A stretch of 64,000 nucleotides of DNA from Parabacteroides sp. TM07-1AC. GTDB taxonomy: Bacteria > Bacteroidota > Bacteroidia > Bacteroidales > Tannerellaceae. The DNA lies in assembly GCF_003480915.1 (NCBI RefSeq), contig NZ_QUKD01000001.1, positions 248,001 to 312,000 on the forward strand, read 5' to 3'. A model generated the notes under the pieces. The model saw only the letters and a list, made by a program, of their open reading frames with translations. It did not search any database and was not told the DNA's origin. The translations under genes and the position numbers were made by a program. Below are positions 25,036 to 33,676 of this stretch, piece after piece; positions within the stretch are counted from its first letter, which is position 1; each line of letters begins with the position of its first letter.

Positions 25036-26043
25036 ATGAAGTACATATCAAACAGAAATATCGGCTGGCTTGCCGGCTTTTTGCTGACAGCCTGCCAGTC
25101 GGAGGTCGTAACGGTGCCGGACAACGATAACGCGTTGCAGGTGCTTTCCGTCGGTCTGAATCAGGATGAAGGTACACGGTCGGAGATGACGACGGATGAG
25201 ATCAAGCAAATAAATGTGTATACAACGACCAATGATCATAAAGAGATAGATGCTAATACACTGGCAACCTATACAAATGACGGGAATGCCTGGAGTTGTA
25301 CCGCACCGTCGGAGCTGACGACCGCGACATACAATATTTTCGCTTATTATCCTCCTACACGGGTAGATGGCGGGGAGGCAGTTACGGTGACGAACAGTTC
25401 TATCGGCGAGCATACCATTAAGGTCTATATCTATGCCGAAGATGCCTTCGGTAGCCCGAAACAGGATGACTATTTGTATAACTATCAAACAGATAAATCT
25501 ACGGGAAACTATGAACAAATCACGGCTTCTACGGCATCCAAGACGGTCAGTTTCTCGATGAATCATGCCTTGTCGAAAGTAAGTTTCCAGATCACGAAAG
25601 ATGCATCGGCTACGGAAACGCTGACCTTGACGCAGATAGATATTATCGGGAAGACCAACAGTCTGCAAACCGGAGCAGGCGACATGTATCTGAAAACGGG
25701 AGGGCTGGTCGGCCTGCAGTCCAAAGATCAAATCAGCCTGACCGGTTCGGTCGCTTTGCAGAACACACTGACTTCTCCGAATATTACCGCTTTGGTGGCT
25801 CCTATGAGTAAAGAGGAAAAGGTGCTTTCATTCCGTCTGACAGTAATGGTCGATGGGGTGTCGCGCGTCTTCGAGACAGGGACCGTCAAAGATGAAGCAC
25901 CTACTTGGCCCGGTGTGAAGTGGCTGGCAGGAAAGCATTACGTTTATAAGATCAAAGTCAGCAAAATGGGAGGTGCCATCAACGGTGTTTCCGTATATGA
26001 CTGGCAAAAGGATTCGGACCAGAATACGCAAGTAGGTATTTAA
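25036..26043 (+). CDS. Fimbrillin-family lipoprotein 8
   Basis: 335 residues. Lipobox LLTA-C20, then QSEVVTVPD. EGTRSEMTT about 30 residues after the Cys is the cleavage-type motif. TYNIFAYYPP and FSMNHALSKVSFQITKDA are the fimbrillin landmarks, and INGVSVYDWQKDSDQNTQVGI the C-terminal W motif. It resembles fimbrillins 4 and 5 in its core more than 6 and 7. Followed 17 bases later by the next gene, with AGGAGG in between as a strong ribosome binding site for it. Confidence 0.75.
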   Translation: MKYISNRNIGWLAGFLLTACQSEVVTVPDNDNALQVLSVGLNQDEGTRSEMTTDEIKQINVYTTTNDHKEIDANTLATYTNDGNAWSCTAPSELTTATYNIFAYYPPTRVDGGEAVTVTNSSIGEHTIKVYIYAEDAFGSPKQDDYLYNYQTDKSTGNYEQITASTASKTVSFSMNHALSKVSFQITKDASATETLTLTQIDIIGKTNSLQTGAGDMYLKTGGLVGLQSKDQISLTGSVALQNTLTSPNITALVAPMSKEEKVLSFRLTVMVDGVSRVFETGTVKDEAPTWPGVKWLAGKHYVYKIKVSKMGGAINGVSVYDWQKDSDQNTQVGI

Positions 26044-26060
26044 TATAGGAGGATCAGACA

Positions 26061-27059
26061 ATGAAAATAAAGCAATTATTTATACAACTAACGTTAGGGA
26101 TGCTTCTGCTGCTGTCAGCTTGTCAGAACGAAGTGATCCCGGAGCAGACCGGCGATAAGATCGCTTTGTCGTTTAACCTCTATTGGGGGGAACTGACCAA
26201 AGCGGCAAACGCTACTTCTTTATTACCCGAAGGCAGTAAGATCCGGGCGTATGCCTATACAAAAGACGCAGTGACAATCAACTCTCCTGTCGGTTACGGC
26301 GATTATGTAGTAGATGCCAGCGGTAGAGCCACCGCATTACAGGAGAACGGGGTAGATAAAGGACTTACGCTCTATCGCGGAAATTACGATATTTACCTGG
26401 TATCATACAATGACAAAAACTACGTACCTGAAACCGCAGACGATTATCTGCTCCATGTCTCCAACGGGAACGATTTTATGTACTCTACCCTCAAAGGCAT
26501 TACGGTCCAGCCAACCTCAGGCGGTAAAAATATGATGTCAGTCGACCTGCCGGAACCGTTTACACGGCTTTGCTCGCAGGTGATTGTGACGGTGAAAGCA
26601 GGAGATAAGCAACCTGTAACAGTATCTGGCTTATCAGTAAGTTCTGTGAATATAAAGAAACTTTCCAGTGATCTATCTTATCAATTGGGCAAAACGGCCT
26701 GGAACATAGATTCCGGTATTGAACAAACCGGAACAGGGGCATTGAATACTTTTACAGAAGGGGATGTAGATAATGTAAAGATACCTCGTGTAAGTGATCC
26801 TTTAGTTGTTTTACCTTTGGTAGGAACTGATCCTTTGGAATTTGAGCTTAATCTGAATATTGGATATACGAAAGGAGGAACATTGGTAACCAAACTTTTT
26901 ACATATAAACCCAAAGTTTATAAATCATTTTTACCGGGAATGACGTATCGGTTTGAGTTTACTTTGACATTCTTTGGAGATGCAGAAATAACCAATTTGG
27001 AATTGGCTATTTTGGAATATACAACTGTAACATCCTCGACAGATAATGTTGGAATTTAA
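26061..27059 (+). CDS. Fimbrillin-like lipoprotein 9 (divergent, minor-subunit type)
   Basis: 332 residues. Lipobox LLSA-C21, then QNEVIPEQ. GELTKAANAT at about 45-54 contains the cleavage-type motif. The body differs from the preceding pilins: YRGNYDIYLVSYND, PEPFTRLCSQVIVTVKAG and a C-terminal LPGMTYRFEFTLTFFGDAEITNLELAILEY, a pattern I associate with fimbrillin-like minor subunits of Bacteroides. It ends DNVGI instead of the W motif. A strong AGGAGG precedes the ATG. The stop overlaps the long reading of the next gene, but that gene's likely start is at 27079. Confidence 0.65.
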   Translation: MKIKQLFIQLTLGMLLLLSACQNEVIPEQTGDKIALSFNLYWGELTKAANATSLLPEGSKIRAYAYTKDAVTINSPVGYGDYVVDASGRATALQENGVDKGLTLYRGNYDIYLVSYNDKNYVPETADDYLLHVSNGNDFMYSTLKGITVQPTSGGKNMMSVDLPEPFTRLCSQVIVTVKAGDKQPVTVSGLSVSSVNIKKLSSDLSYQLGKTAWNIDSGIEQTGTGALNTFTEGDVDNVKIPRVSDPLVVLPLVGTDPLEFELNLNIGYTKGGTLVTKLFTYKPKVYKSFLPGMTYRFEFTLTFFGDAEITNLELAILEYTTVTSSTDNVGI

Positions 27060-27078
27060 AAAGAAAGGAGAAATGATT

Positions 27079-28293
27079 ATGAAAATAATAGCAGAAAAAG
27101 GAATATGGCTTTTGTTGTTGGCGATATATGTTTGTAGTTGCCAAAAAGAGGAACAACCGGAGAAAGTAAAACAGTTATATATACAATTGACTATGCCGGA
27201 ATCCATACATGTGGATACAAAAGCTGATGACACAGGTAAGAGTACCGTTCCAAAACTAGGTGACATAGAAGTGAAGAATGTTTGGATAGTACAATTTGAT
27301 GCGAAGACTAATTCCTGTCTTAAAGCTCTCTATGTCCCTCAATCCGGCATTTCTCAAAATGAGAGTTTAGCAGGACTGGTTGTAAATTTGTCAACGGGAG
27401 ATTCAGGAGATGAAATAGCCAAATTCATGGATAATGACAGTCGCTTTTATGTGATTGCCAATGGCAACAGGAATTTGCTGACGGAGGATACAACCAACGA
27501 TGACATGTATTCATTGACTGAGGCTGAGTTACAGGCTTTAACAGAAGAGGATTTAAAAAAGAAAGCGAGACTGATAGGGCAAGAAGGTGCTCCATTGGTT
27601 GCAACCAGTCCAACACTGTTAGCATCCGAAGCCTTTGAATATATACCTAGTAATGATGGTGTAATAAAAGTCAGGGCTCAGATGTTTAGAGCTTTTGCCT
27701 GGATGACAGTCAAGATCAAGTCTTCTTCACCTTCCGGTCTTTTTAGTTTGGATAAGAATGAGGCAAGTCAGACTATTTTCAAAATCCATAATCTGCCTCA
27801 AAATATGGCGGTTTATAGAGCCGGAGGTGGGAAAGGAATAGCTTATCCGGAAGTAAAAGATACAAGTATAATTAAAGGTCCCTTCAATGTCAATATTGAC
27901 CCAATTACAACTACCGGAGGAGAGGTGACTGCAACGTTTTATATGGCGGAAAATCTGCGTGGTATCGGAACATCGACAACCCAGCAGGGAAAGAATCTGC
28001 CAGCGAATGGACCTGGAAGCAGTTCCGATAAATTAGCGGGATGTACCTATATAGAACTGACTGGAACCTATAAATACAACTCCAGTCATACCGACGGCGT
28101 AAAAGTAAAATATACTTTCTACCTGGGCGGTAACTTTACAAACGATTATAACATAGCACGTGACTATTCTTATGAGCTGACATTCAATATAGCGGGTCCT
28201 AACAGTGCCGATGTGCGGGTACAGATTACGGATGGGAATGTGGCTGTTTTCGATGAAGTGCACGTAGTAGATAATATTGAAGTAAATTTTTAA
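27079..28293 (+). CDS. DUF4906-type fimbrial lipoprotein, probable tip or accessory subunit
   Basis: 404 residues. Lipobox YVCS-C21, then QKEEQPEK. VDTKADDTG at about 50 is the cleavage-type motif. KVKYTFYLGGNFTNDYNIARDYSYELTFNI near residue 350 is the DUF4906 landmark shared with the two switchable adhesins at 5706 and 9806; the body also has WIVQFDAKTNSCLKA and FYMAENLRGIG typical of such proteins. It lacks the long variable C-terminal domain of the twins. Start at 27079 chosen because GGAG at 27067-27070 lies 8 bases before it; the Met at 27073 is too close. Visibly more AT-rich than the first genes of the run. Three bases before the HU gene. Confidence 0.65.
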   Translation: MKIIAEKGIWLLLLAIYVCSCQKEEQPEKVKQLYIQLTMPESIHVDTKADDTGKSTVPKLGDIEVKNVWIVQFDAKTNSCLKALYVPQSGISQNESLAGLVVNLSTGDSGDEIAKFMDNDSRFYVIANGNRNLLTEDTTNDDMYSLTEAELQALTEEDLKKKARLIGQEGAPLVATSPTLLASEAFEYIPSNDGVIKVRAQMFRAFAWMTVKIKSSSPSGLFSLDKNEASQTIFKIHNLPQNMAVYRAGGGKGIAYPEVKDTSIIKGPFNVNIDPITTTGGEVTATFYMAENLRGIGTSTTQQGKNLPANGPGSSSDKLAGCTYIELTGTYKYNSSHTDGVKVKYTFYLGGNFTNDYNIARDYSYELTFNIAGPNSADVRVQITDGNVAVFDEVHVVDNIEVNF

Positions 28294-28296
28294 AGT

Positions 28297-28581
28297 ATGA
28301 ATAAAACGGAGTTTACGAAAAAGCTGGCTTCCCGCTTATCAGTTTCTGTTAAGGAAGCCCAACAGTTCATGAATGTTTATCAGGAGATGTTAGGAGAAGT
28401 TATTCTGGACGAAGGCAATATGGTTTGCCAGGGATTCGGAACGTTCTCTTTATGGCAGCAAACGGAAAGGATGGGACGCAATCCCAAAACAGGCACGGAG
28501 GTCCTTATCTCCGCCCGTAACAGCATCAAATTCAAACCGGGTAAAGAGTTGCTGGATTTCTTGAACCGAGAGAAAAAATAA
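28297..28581 (+). CDS. HU family DNA-binding protein
   Basis: 94 residues with the full HU fold: MNKTEFTKKLASRLSVSVKEAQQF helices, GEVILDEGNMVCQGFGTF strands, the R-M-G-R-N-P-K-T-G arm motif and IKFKPGKELLDFLN end. HU proteins bend DNA and assist recombination and nucleoid structure. Starting 3 bases after the DUF4906-type gene, it is clearly part of the fimbrial transcription unit, which is unusual for an HU gene. Together with the tyrosine recombinase next door it could serve as an accessory factor for the DNA inversions proposed upstream; this is inference. Confidence 0.85.
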   Translation: MNKTEFTKKLASRLSVSVKEAQQFMNVYQEMLGEVILDEGNMVCQGFGTFSLWQQTERMGRNPKTGTEVLISARNSIKFKPGKELLDFLNREKK

Positions 28582-29155
28582 TGTACCAATTTACCAATAT
28601 GCCAATTTAGAAAATATTGAACCTACTTTTGGCTTGATCCAAAAGTAGTCAAAAGATCAAGGCTGAACCGGCTTCACTGCTCCGGTGAAAGACTACGCTG
28701 AAAAATCCGAAACTCGCTGCGCTCAGACAGCGGATTTTTTAACCGCTTCGTCTTTCCCCTCCGCGGACGTTCACCCGCTTAGGCCTTTCATAGGAAGCAG
28801 AGCTTCCTTTAAAGATTGCCGATACCGACACCTAATATAATATAACAGGTGCTTTCAGTTTTAACAAGCTGTATCGGCCATCCCAGGAGAACGCTAAGCG
28901 TTCTATGAAAGGCCTCAGCTGGCGAGCGTAAAGCGCAGCAGCCGTAGAGAGCGCCCGGAGCATCCGCTGTTTGAGCGTAGCGAGTTTCGGAGGCGACAGC
29001 GAACGCAGGATGCGGAGTAGCGAGGCAGGTGCAGCCTTGAACTTTTGGTTACTTTTCTTTCAAGAGAAAAGTAATATTCAATTTTGATAAATACTGAACT
29101 TATTGCTATCTCCATTGGCACATTGGCAAATTAGCATATTAGCACATTATTCTTT
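28582..29155. repeat. Large imperfect intergenic palindrome
   Basis: Nested inverted repeats: the CGAAACTCGCTGCGCTCAGA region (28709 on) with its complement near 28968-28990, AGGCCTTTCATAG (28781-28793) with 28903-28915, GCCGATAC (28820-28827) with 28871-28878, and a central CACCT/AGGTG. The tail (about 29080-29150) repeats the block seen at 15025-15105. No gene is apparent. It separates the fimbrial run from the convergent recombinase gene. Confidence 0.7.
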
Positions 29156-30289
29156 TTAAGTCGTCATAAACGGTAACAGTTTGGCTGTTAAAGAGGACAA
29201 TACATTCCTCCATTTGCTGCCTAAAGAGGGTTTGACCTCTTTTTCTATTATAGAGGGAGAGACCGTTTTTGGTTCAACAGACTTTTCCTCATGCTTCTCT
29301 TCGCTATATTTCTCCTGTTTGCTCTTCCCTGATTTCGGACGGACCAGGTTATCCAGCATAACCTCGGATGCCTTGTCCATTTTCGACTTTGACAATTTTC
29401 CCAGGTAGATTTCCGTTGTCTGCAACGACATATGACCGAGTGACTGGCTGATCACACCTATCTCCGAACCGGCTTCCAGCATTAAAGAAGCCCAACTATG
29501 ACGCATCACATAAGTCGTGAGAGGATAAGGAAGTCTCAGTTCGTCCCCGATATCTTTCAAGTAACTATTCATGCGATGTAACGATGATTGGGCTGTCAGA
29601 GTACCTTTCCCTATTAATTTCTCATGTAGGAACGGGAATACCCAGCGGCACTCTTTTCTCTTGTACAACTGCATGATCTGGTGCATTTCCGGCGTGATCT
29701 TGACCTGAAGGATTGCCTGGGTCTTGCTACGGTTGTACTGGATATATCCGTTGTGCACATTATCCTGTTCCAGTTTATAGGCATCGACAAAACACATGCC
29801 CCGTGCATAAAAAAGGAAGAGCGAGAGATGAAGCGCATCCATTTGTTCAGGTTTGCCGGTAAGATCGAGACGCGCCAGCTTTTTGATATCCCGTTCGGGA
29901 AGTGCCCGTTTCCGAGTAGACGGAACGGTGATATGGAGCCCCTCAAAAGGATTACCTGCCGGATCATGATAATGCAAGTCCTTCTTTATGTTATTATAAA
30001 TCGCTTTCAGGTTACGCAGGTAGAAATCCTGGCTTCCCGGACTAAGCAGATTATTTCCCGATTTTTCGTCTTCCAGCAACCACATGACGAACTCCTGTAC
30101 CAACCCGGCAGACAGGTCTGTTATGGTCAGTATCCTCGCTCTACGGCCCAGAAAAGTCGAAAATTTGTTCCATGTACTGCGGTAATTGGCAGCTGTCCGC
30201 TCCCTGTCCGCTTCTATTTTCCGTTCGATCAAACGTGCAACACAATCGCGTAACGACGGGTAATAAAATTGTTTTGCTTCTATATTCAT
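29156..30289 (-). CDS. Tyrosine site-specific recombinase (integrase family)
   Basis: 377 residues. An N-terminal SAM-like core-binding domain (about 10-105) is followed by the catalytic domain. Active-site residues are visible: R163 in YARGMCFVD, K189 in the beta hairpin, R263 in YVMRHSWAS, H286 in LGHMS and nucleophile Y295 in TTEIYLG. The His of the usual HxxR is Tyr, as is frequent in Bacteroidetes enzymes. A Lys/Glu-rich tail of ~75 residues follows. It resembles the Bacteroides Tsr enzymes that invert promoters and shufflons. Its place at the end of the fimbrial locus makes it a candidate for recombining the 25-bp sites at 5.4-5.7 and 9.5-9.75 kb, though it lies 20 kb away. An integrase of a lost element is the alternative. 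Confidence 0.85.
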   Translation of the reverse strand: MNIEAKQFYYPSLRDCVARLIERKIEADRERTAANYRSTWNKFSTFLGRRARILTITDLSAGLVQEFVMWLLEDEKSGNNLLSPGSQDFYLRNLKAIYNNIKKDLHYHDPAGNPFEGLHITVPSTRKRALPERDIKKLARLDLTGKPEQMDALHLSLFLFYARGMCFVDAYKLEQDNVHNGYIQYNRSKTQAILQVKITPEMHQIMQLYKRKECRWVFPFLHEKLIGKGTLTAQSSLHRMNSYLKDIGDELRLPYPLTTYVMRHSWASLMLEAGSEIGVISQSLGHMSLQTTEIYLGKLSKSKMDKASEVMLDNLVRPKSGKSKQEKYSEEKHEEKSVEPKTVSPSIIEKEVKPSLGSKWRNVLSSLTAKLLPFMTT

Positions 30290-30405
30290 TTTAATTGTTT
30301 ATTTAATAGGGTAAAAATGCAAGAAAAATCAACAAAAACATTTGATATATAGAAACAAAAAAATGCAGGATAAGTTGATTTACATTGGAAACTAACTTTT
30401 TAAAC

Positions 30406-30434
30406 AAAAAGCCCCGGATTTTCGTCCGGGGCTG
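30406..30434 (-). terminator. Intrinsic terminator of the acyltransferase gene
   Basis: AGCCCCGGA/TCCGGGGCT stem, T-run (as AAAAA on the plus strand) on its minus-strand downstream side. Confidence 0.85.
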
Positions 30435-30457
30435 AAGAATAAGGATTCGTATCCGAT

Positions 30458-31615
30458 TTACCCTACAATATATTTAGCTTTTTTACCGGCAACCCGGTAG
30501 ATCAGATAAACAATTGCCCATGAAACAGCGAATGCCAATACCGCAGCACACGGGATTTGCAGACATAGCGGAATGCCGATCATACGCATTACGACTACAC
30601 TCGGACCGGTAAAGAAAAAGTGCACCATATAGACTCCGAAACCACAAAGCGTGAGGTTTGCCAATGCTTTCTGTACAATTGGCGATTTTATATTCACCTT
30701 CTTGACCAGCATAAAGATCGGGGCAGTCATCATGACAACATTCAGCGAGTTGTAAGTAAAGAAAAGCTCCAGCTGTTCATCGCTGAACTCCGGCAATCCC
30801 GTCATATGCCGGAATCCAAAGAACGTAACGGCGTAGCCGATCACGAACATCGGGATACCGATCGCCAGTATCTTACCGACAGGCCACTCCAGTTTGCGCA
30901 GATAATGTCCCAGCATCAGATAACCGTTGAAACCGGCGAAATAATAGAGCATGCCGTATGAGTTCCAGGAACAGGTTCCCCACAGGTACGGTGATACGTA
31001 TTCATAATAATAGGGAAGAAGCGTTGTTATTCCCCAGGCTGCCAGGAACCACAGCTTGGCTCTGTCGGAGGCTTTCTCCACCCAGGCGGAGAAGATCGGC
31101 AGATAGAGATACAGACCGATCAATAGGTAGATGTACCACATATGCACATCCAGCAGAGAAAAATTAAGAGGTATGTCAGCAATGTTTTTCAACGATACAC
31201 TCAAAGATTGACGAGTGGCTTCTTCGCCGGAGAATGGGAAAAAGTCGAGTATCACATCCGGACTAAATCCTAACAGACCAGTGAACCAGGGGAAAAGATT
31301 ATACAGGACCGACCAGATCAGGAACGGCCATAATACACGGGGAATACGTTTTTTGTAAAAAACAGAGGCTTCTCCTTTTACCGGCAAAAGCAAGGCTCCG
31401 GTAATCATTACAAACAAGGGGACGCAGGGACGGAGAAAGGCCCCATAGGCGGCTCCCCAAAATTTTATTTCCCCGATATTGGCAGGAGCTTCCCCGGGGA
31501 AAAAGTTGAAAGGGTCGGCACAATGGCAACATACGACTGTAAACATCGCGACGAATCGCATTACATCCAGCCAGACAATATGGTTGCCGGCATTTGGAAG
31601 AGTTTTGTTTTCCAT
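30458..31615 (-). CDS. Acyltransferase 3 family membrane protein
   Basis: 385 residues with about ten hydrophobic spans. It opens ENKTLPNAGNHIVWLDVMRFVAMFTVVCCHCAD, the family's N-terminal R-x10-H region, followed by RPCVPLFVMITGALLLPVK and a typical C-terminal span series ending AKYIVG. The family moves acyl groups (often acetyl) onto surface sugars or other envelope molecules; the acceptor is unknown. Start at 31615 is chosen because the fold begins there; a longer upstream reading overlaps marC and lacks homology. Only 41 bases separate it from the marC stop, so both are probably one transcript. Confidence 0.85.
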   Translation of the reverse strand: MENKTLPNAGNHIVWLDVMRFVAMFTVVCCHCADPFNFFPGEAPANIGEIKFWGAAYGAFLRPCVPLFVMITGALLLPVKGEASVFYKKRIPRVLWPFLIWSVLYNLFPWFTGLLGFSPDVILDFFPFSGEEATRQSLSVSLKNIADIPLNFSLLDVHMWYIYLLIGLYLYLPIFSAWVEKASDRAKLWFLAAWGITTLLPYYYEYVSPYLWGTCSWNSYGMLYYFAGFNGYLMLGHYLRKLEWPVGKILAIGIPMFVIGYAVTFFGFRHMTGLPEFSDEQLELFFTYNSLNVVMMTAPIFMLVKKVNIKSPIVQKALANLTLCGFGVYMVHFFFTGPSVVVMRMIGIPLCLQIPCAAVLAFAVSWAIVYLIYRVAGKKAKYIVG

Positions 31616-31656
31616 AAGATTAAAATATAAGTTTCTAATTATTTGTTTATTGGCTT

Positions 31657-32256
31657 TTATTGATTGTGCAGAGCCTCGATCAGCAAGGTGATATTGGCTG
31701 TGAACAACCTGACAGAGATCGCCAGCAGGATAATACCGAAGAATTTGCGAATGATGTAGATACCGCCTTTCCCCAGCAAATGTTCCACTTGTTTGGTCAT
31801 GCGGACAACAAAATAGACCCACAGCATATTCAGTATCAAGGCGACTACGATATTGATATTGGCATATTCGGCCCTGAGTGAAAGCAGTGTGGTGAATGAT
31901 CCCGCACCCGCCAGCAAAGGGAATACAAGGGGTACCAGCGTGGCTTCTTTGATCGGTCCGTTATTTTTGAATATCTCGATATCCAGTATCATTTCCAGTG
32001 ATAACAGGAAGATGACAAAAGCGCCTGCCACGGCAAAGGATTCTATATCCACATGAAAAAGTTTCAGTAGAAAGTCTCCGGCATAGAAGAAACCGATCAT
32101 CAGGATAAAAGAAATGACCGTAGCTTTTAAAGCGTTCACTTCTTTACCTTTTTCCTTTAGATTTATAATGATAGGAATGGAACCGATGATGTCGATTACA
32201 GCAAAAAGCACGATAAATGCACTGATCATTTGTTGAAAATTAAATTCTGAAAACAT
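31657..32256 (-). CDS. MarC family integral membrane protein
   Basis: 199 residues with six hydrophobic spans. FIVLFAVIDIIGSIPIIINL, FFYAGDFLLKLFHVDIESFAVAGAFVIFLLSLEMI and PLVFPLLAGAGSFTTLLSL are the MarC/UPF0056 landmarks. The function of the family is unknown (the link with multiple antibiotic resistance in E. coli was not confirmed). A very good ribosome site, AAAGGAGGACC, precedes the ATG. Divergent from the pantothenate kinase gene, with about 90 bases between the two starts. Confidence 0.9.
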   Translation of the reverse strand: MFSEFNFQQMISAFIVLFAVIDIIGSIPIIINLKEKGKEVNALKATVISFILMIGFFYAGDFLLKLFHVDIESFAVAGAFVIFLLSLEMILDIEIFKNNGPIKEATLVPLVFPLLAGAGSFTTLLSLRAEYANINIVVALILNMLWVYFVVRMTKQVEHLLGKGGIYIIRKFFGIILLAISVRLFTANITLLIEALHNQ

Positions 32257-32315
32257 ATACGGTCCTCCTTTTTTTAGTTTCTCCCGTGAAGATACTATAT
32301 TTCAATGAGAAGACG

Positions 32316-32323
32316 TATCTTTG
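32316..32323 (+). promoter_or_regulatory. -7 box of the pantothenate kinase promoter
   Basis: TATCTTTG matches TAnnTTTG; no clear TTG 19 bases upstream. Initiation near 32330 fits the start at 32347. Confidence 0.5.
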
Positions 32324-32346
32324 AATCCGATATTAACAAAAAAGTT

Positions 32347-33189
32347 ATGGGTATAGTAATTGGTATAGACGTAGGAGGGAGCACGACGAAGATCGTCGGC
32401 ATAGATGGTAAGGAAATCAAAAATCCGATGTTCGTCAGGGCAACCGATCCGGTGACATCTTTATTCGGTGCTTTCGGAAAATATTTGTATGATAACGATA
32501 TTCCTCTTTCTGCCATTGAGAAAGTGATGCTTACCGGCGTGGGAAGTGCATCTATCAACCAACCTTTGTATGGTTTGCCGACAGCTAAAACGGATGAATT
32601 TCTGGCGAATGGGCTGGGAGCACAGTATATGACACAACTGGATAAGCTGATCGTTGTCAGTATGGGAACTGGTACTTCGTTCGTTAAAGTGGACGGAACA
32701 AAAATAGAGCATATCGGCGGTATTGGGATCGGCGGCGGAACAGTATTGGGATTATCCCGGTTATTGCTGAAGACACAGGATTTCCATCAGGTGGTCGCCC
32801 TTGCTTTGAAAGGTGATATTACGACCATAAACCTGCAGATCAAAGATATTTGTAATATACCTTTACCAGGTTTGCCGCTGGACGCTACTGCCTCTACCTT
32901 TGGTAAAGCTGATGCAAATACTTCGCATGAAGATGTTGCTTTGGGTATTATTTATATGGTACTGCAATGTATCGGCCAGTCGGTGATCCTGGCTGCTTTA
33001 AACAGTGATATACGCGATTTCGTATTGATTGGGAATCTGACCAAACTGCCTCAGTGCAAGGATATATTTCCCCGTCTTGAAGATATGTACGGCGGTCGTT
33101 TCCACATACCTGATTATGCAGAATACCGGACGGCGATCGGGGCGGCACTGACCTATATAAATAAAAGAAATTATCTGCCTATCGGCTGA
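32347..33189 (+). CDS. coaW: Type II pantothenate kinase
   Basis: 280 residues. VIGIDVGGSTTKIVGIDG is the phosphate-1 loop of the acetate-kinase/Hsp70/actin fold used by type II pantothenate kinases; TDPVTSLFGAFGKYLYDN, VMLTGVGSASI, VVSMGTGTSFV and IGGIGIGGGTVLGLSRLLL are family landmarks. The enzyme phosphorylates pantothenate, the first step of coenzyme A synthesis, in the cytoplasm. Start at 32347 is preferred to the upstream Met at 32305 because a -7 promoter box lies at 32316-32323 and the family begins with this Met-Gly-Ile. Single gene closed by a terminator. Confidence 0.85.
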   Translation: MGIVIGIDVGGSTTKIVGIDGKEIKNPMFVRATDPVTSLFGAFGKYLYDNDIPLSAIEKVMLTGVGSASINQPLYGLPTAKTDEFLANGLGAQYMTQLDKLIVVSMGTGTSFVKVDGTKIEHIGGIGIGGGTVLGLSRLLLKTQDFHQVVALALKGDITTINLQIKDICNIPLPGLPLDATASTFGKADANTSHEDVALGIIYMVLQCIGQSVILAALNSDIRDFVLIGNLTKLPQCKDIFPRLEDMYGGRFHIPDYAEYRTAIGAALTYINKRNYLPIG

Positions 33190-33192
33190 ATA

Positions 33193-33236
33193 AAAAAGCT
33201 CCGGAAAGTTCAAAGTGACTTTCCGGAGCTTCTGTT
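33193..33236. terminator. Intrinsic terminator shared by convergent genes
   Basis: AGCTCCGGAAAGT (33197-33209) pairs with ACTTTCCGGAGCT (33218-33230), A-run before and T-rich tail after, so it can serve the kinase gene and the convergent small wHTH gene. Confidence 0.85.
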
Positions 33237-33461
33237 TTATCCGAAGTAAAGGCCCTGTATCACGCCATTACTTACATATATCTGCCCATTTTTACGCTGT
33301 ATGTAGATTTTGTTTTCACGTGCCAGCCAGCCGATAGCCATTGTCGTATTTTCGTGGCTTTGGTCGATTCGTCTGCTCAGTTCTGGTATTGTCAATTCTC
33401 TTCCTTCATTCAGCACATGCCAGATTTTTCCGGCGTTTTCTCCGATCTTCTCTAGTTCCAT
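33237..33461 (-). CDS. Winged helix-turn-helix protein (DUF2582 type)
   Basis: 74 residues: IGENAGKIWHVLNEGRELTIPELSRRIDQSHENTTMAIGWLARENKI forms the three helices of a winged HTH, and YIQRKNGQIYVSNGV the wing. The short stand-alone form matches the DUF2582 wHTH family of Bacteroidetes, of unknown target. It is monocistronic, convergent with coaW. Confidence 0.8.
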   Translation of the reverse strand: MELEKIGENAGKIWHVLNEGRELTIPELSRRIDQSHENTTMAIGWLARENKIYIQRKNGQIYVSNGVIQGLYFG

Positions 33462-33626
33462 AATTATTATTTATTAGATGTAATACATGTCCTCTTTCTA
33501 TATAAAAACAAAAGAGAACTCTTTCGGTTCATTTTTCTTTGATTAATCATTTGCAAAGTACACGGATTTGAAAAGAATGGTCAATTCCTATTATTGGGTT
33601 TATATGTTCTGTTTTTGCGATTATTA

Positions 33627-33655
33627 TTGTAGAAAAATCAAATATACTATCTTTG
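33627..33655 (+). promoter_or_regulatory. Promoter of the AraC-family gene
   Basis: TTG at 33627-33629, 18-base spacer, TATCTTTG at 33648-33655. The -7 box overlaps the first available Met at 33653, so translation must begin further down, at 33677. Confidence 0.65.
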
Positions 33656-33676
33656 AAAATCATTAATCGGTACAAT

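Noticed and set aside
29051..29072. ACTTTTCT...AGAAAAGT dyad near the recombinase, resembling the switch arms
   Set aside because: The arms differ from TCTCTTTCT/AGAAAGAGA in several positions, the spacer is of another length, and this string is a usual part of Bacteroidales intergenic repeats.
31616..31822. N-terminal extension of the acyltransferase
   Set aside because: It would overlap the marC coding region in another frame and has no resemblance to the family; the protein fold begins at the Met at 31615.
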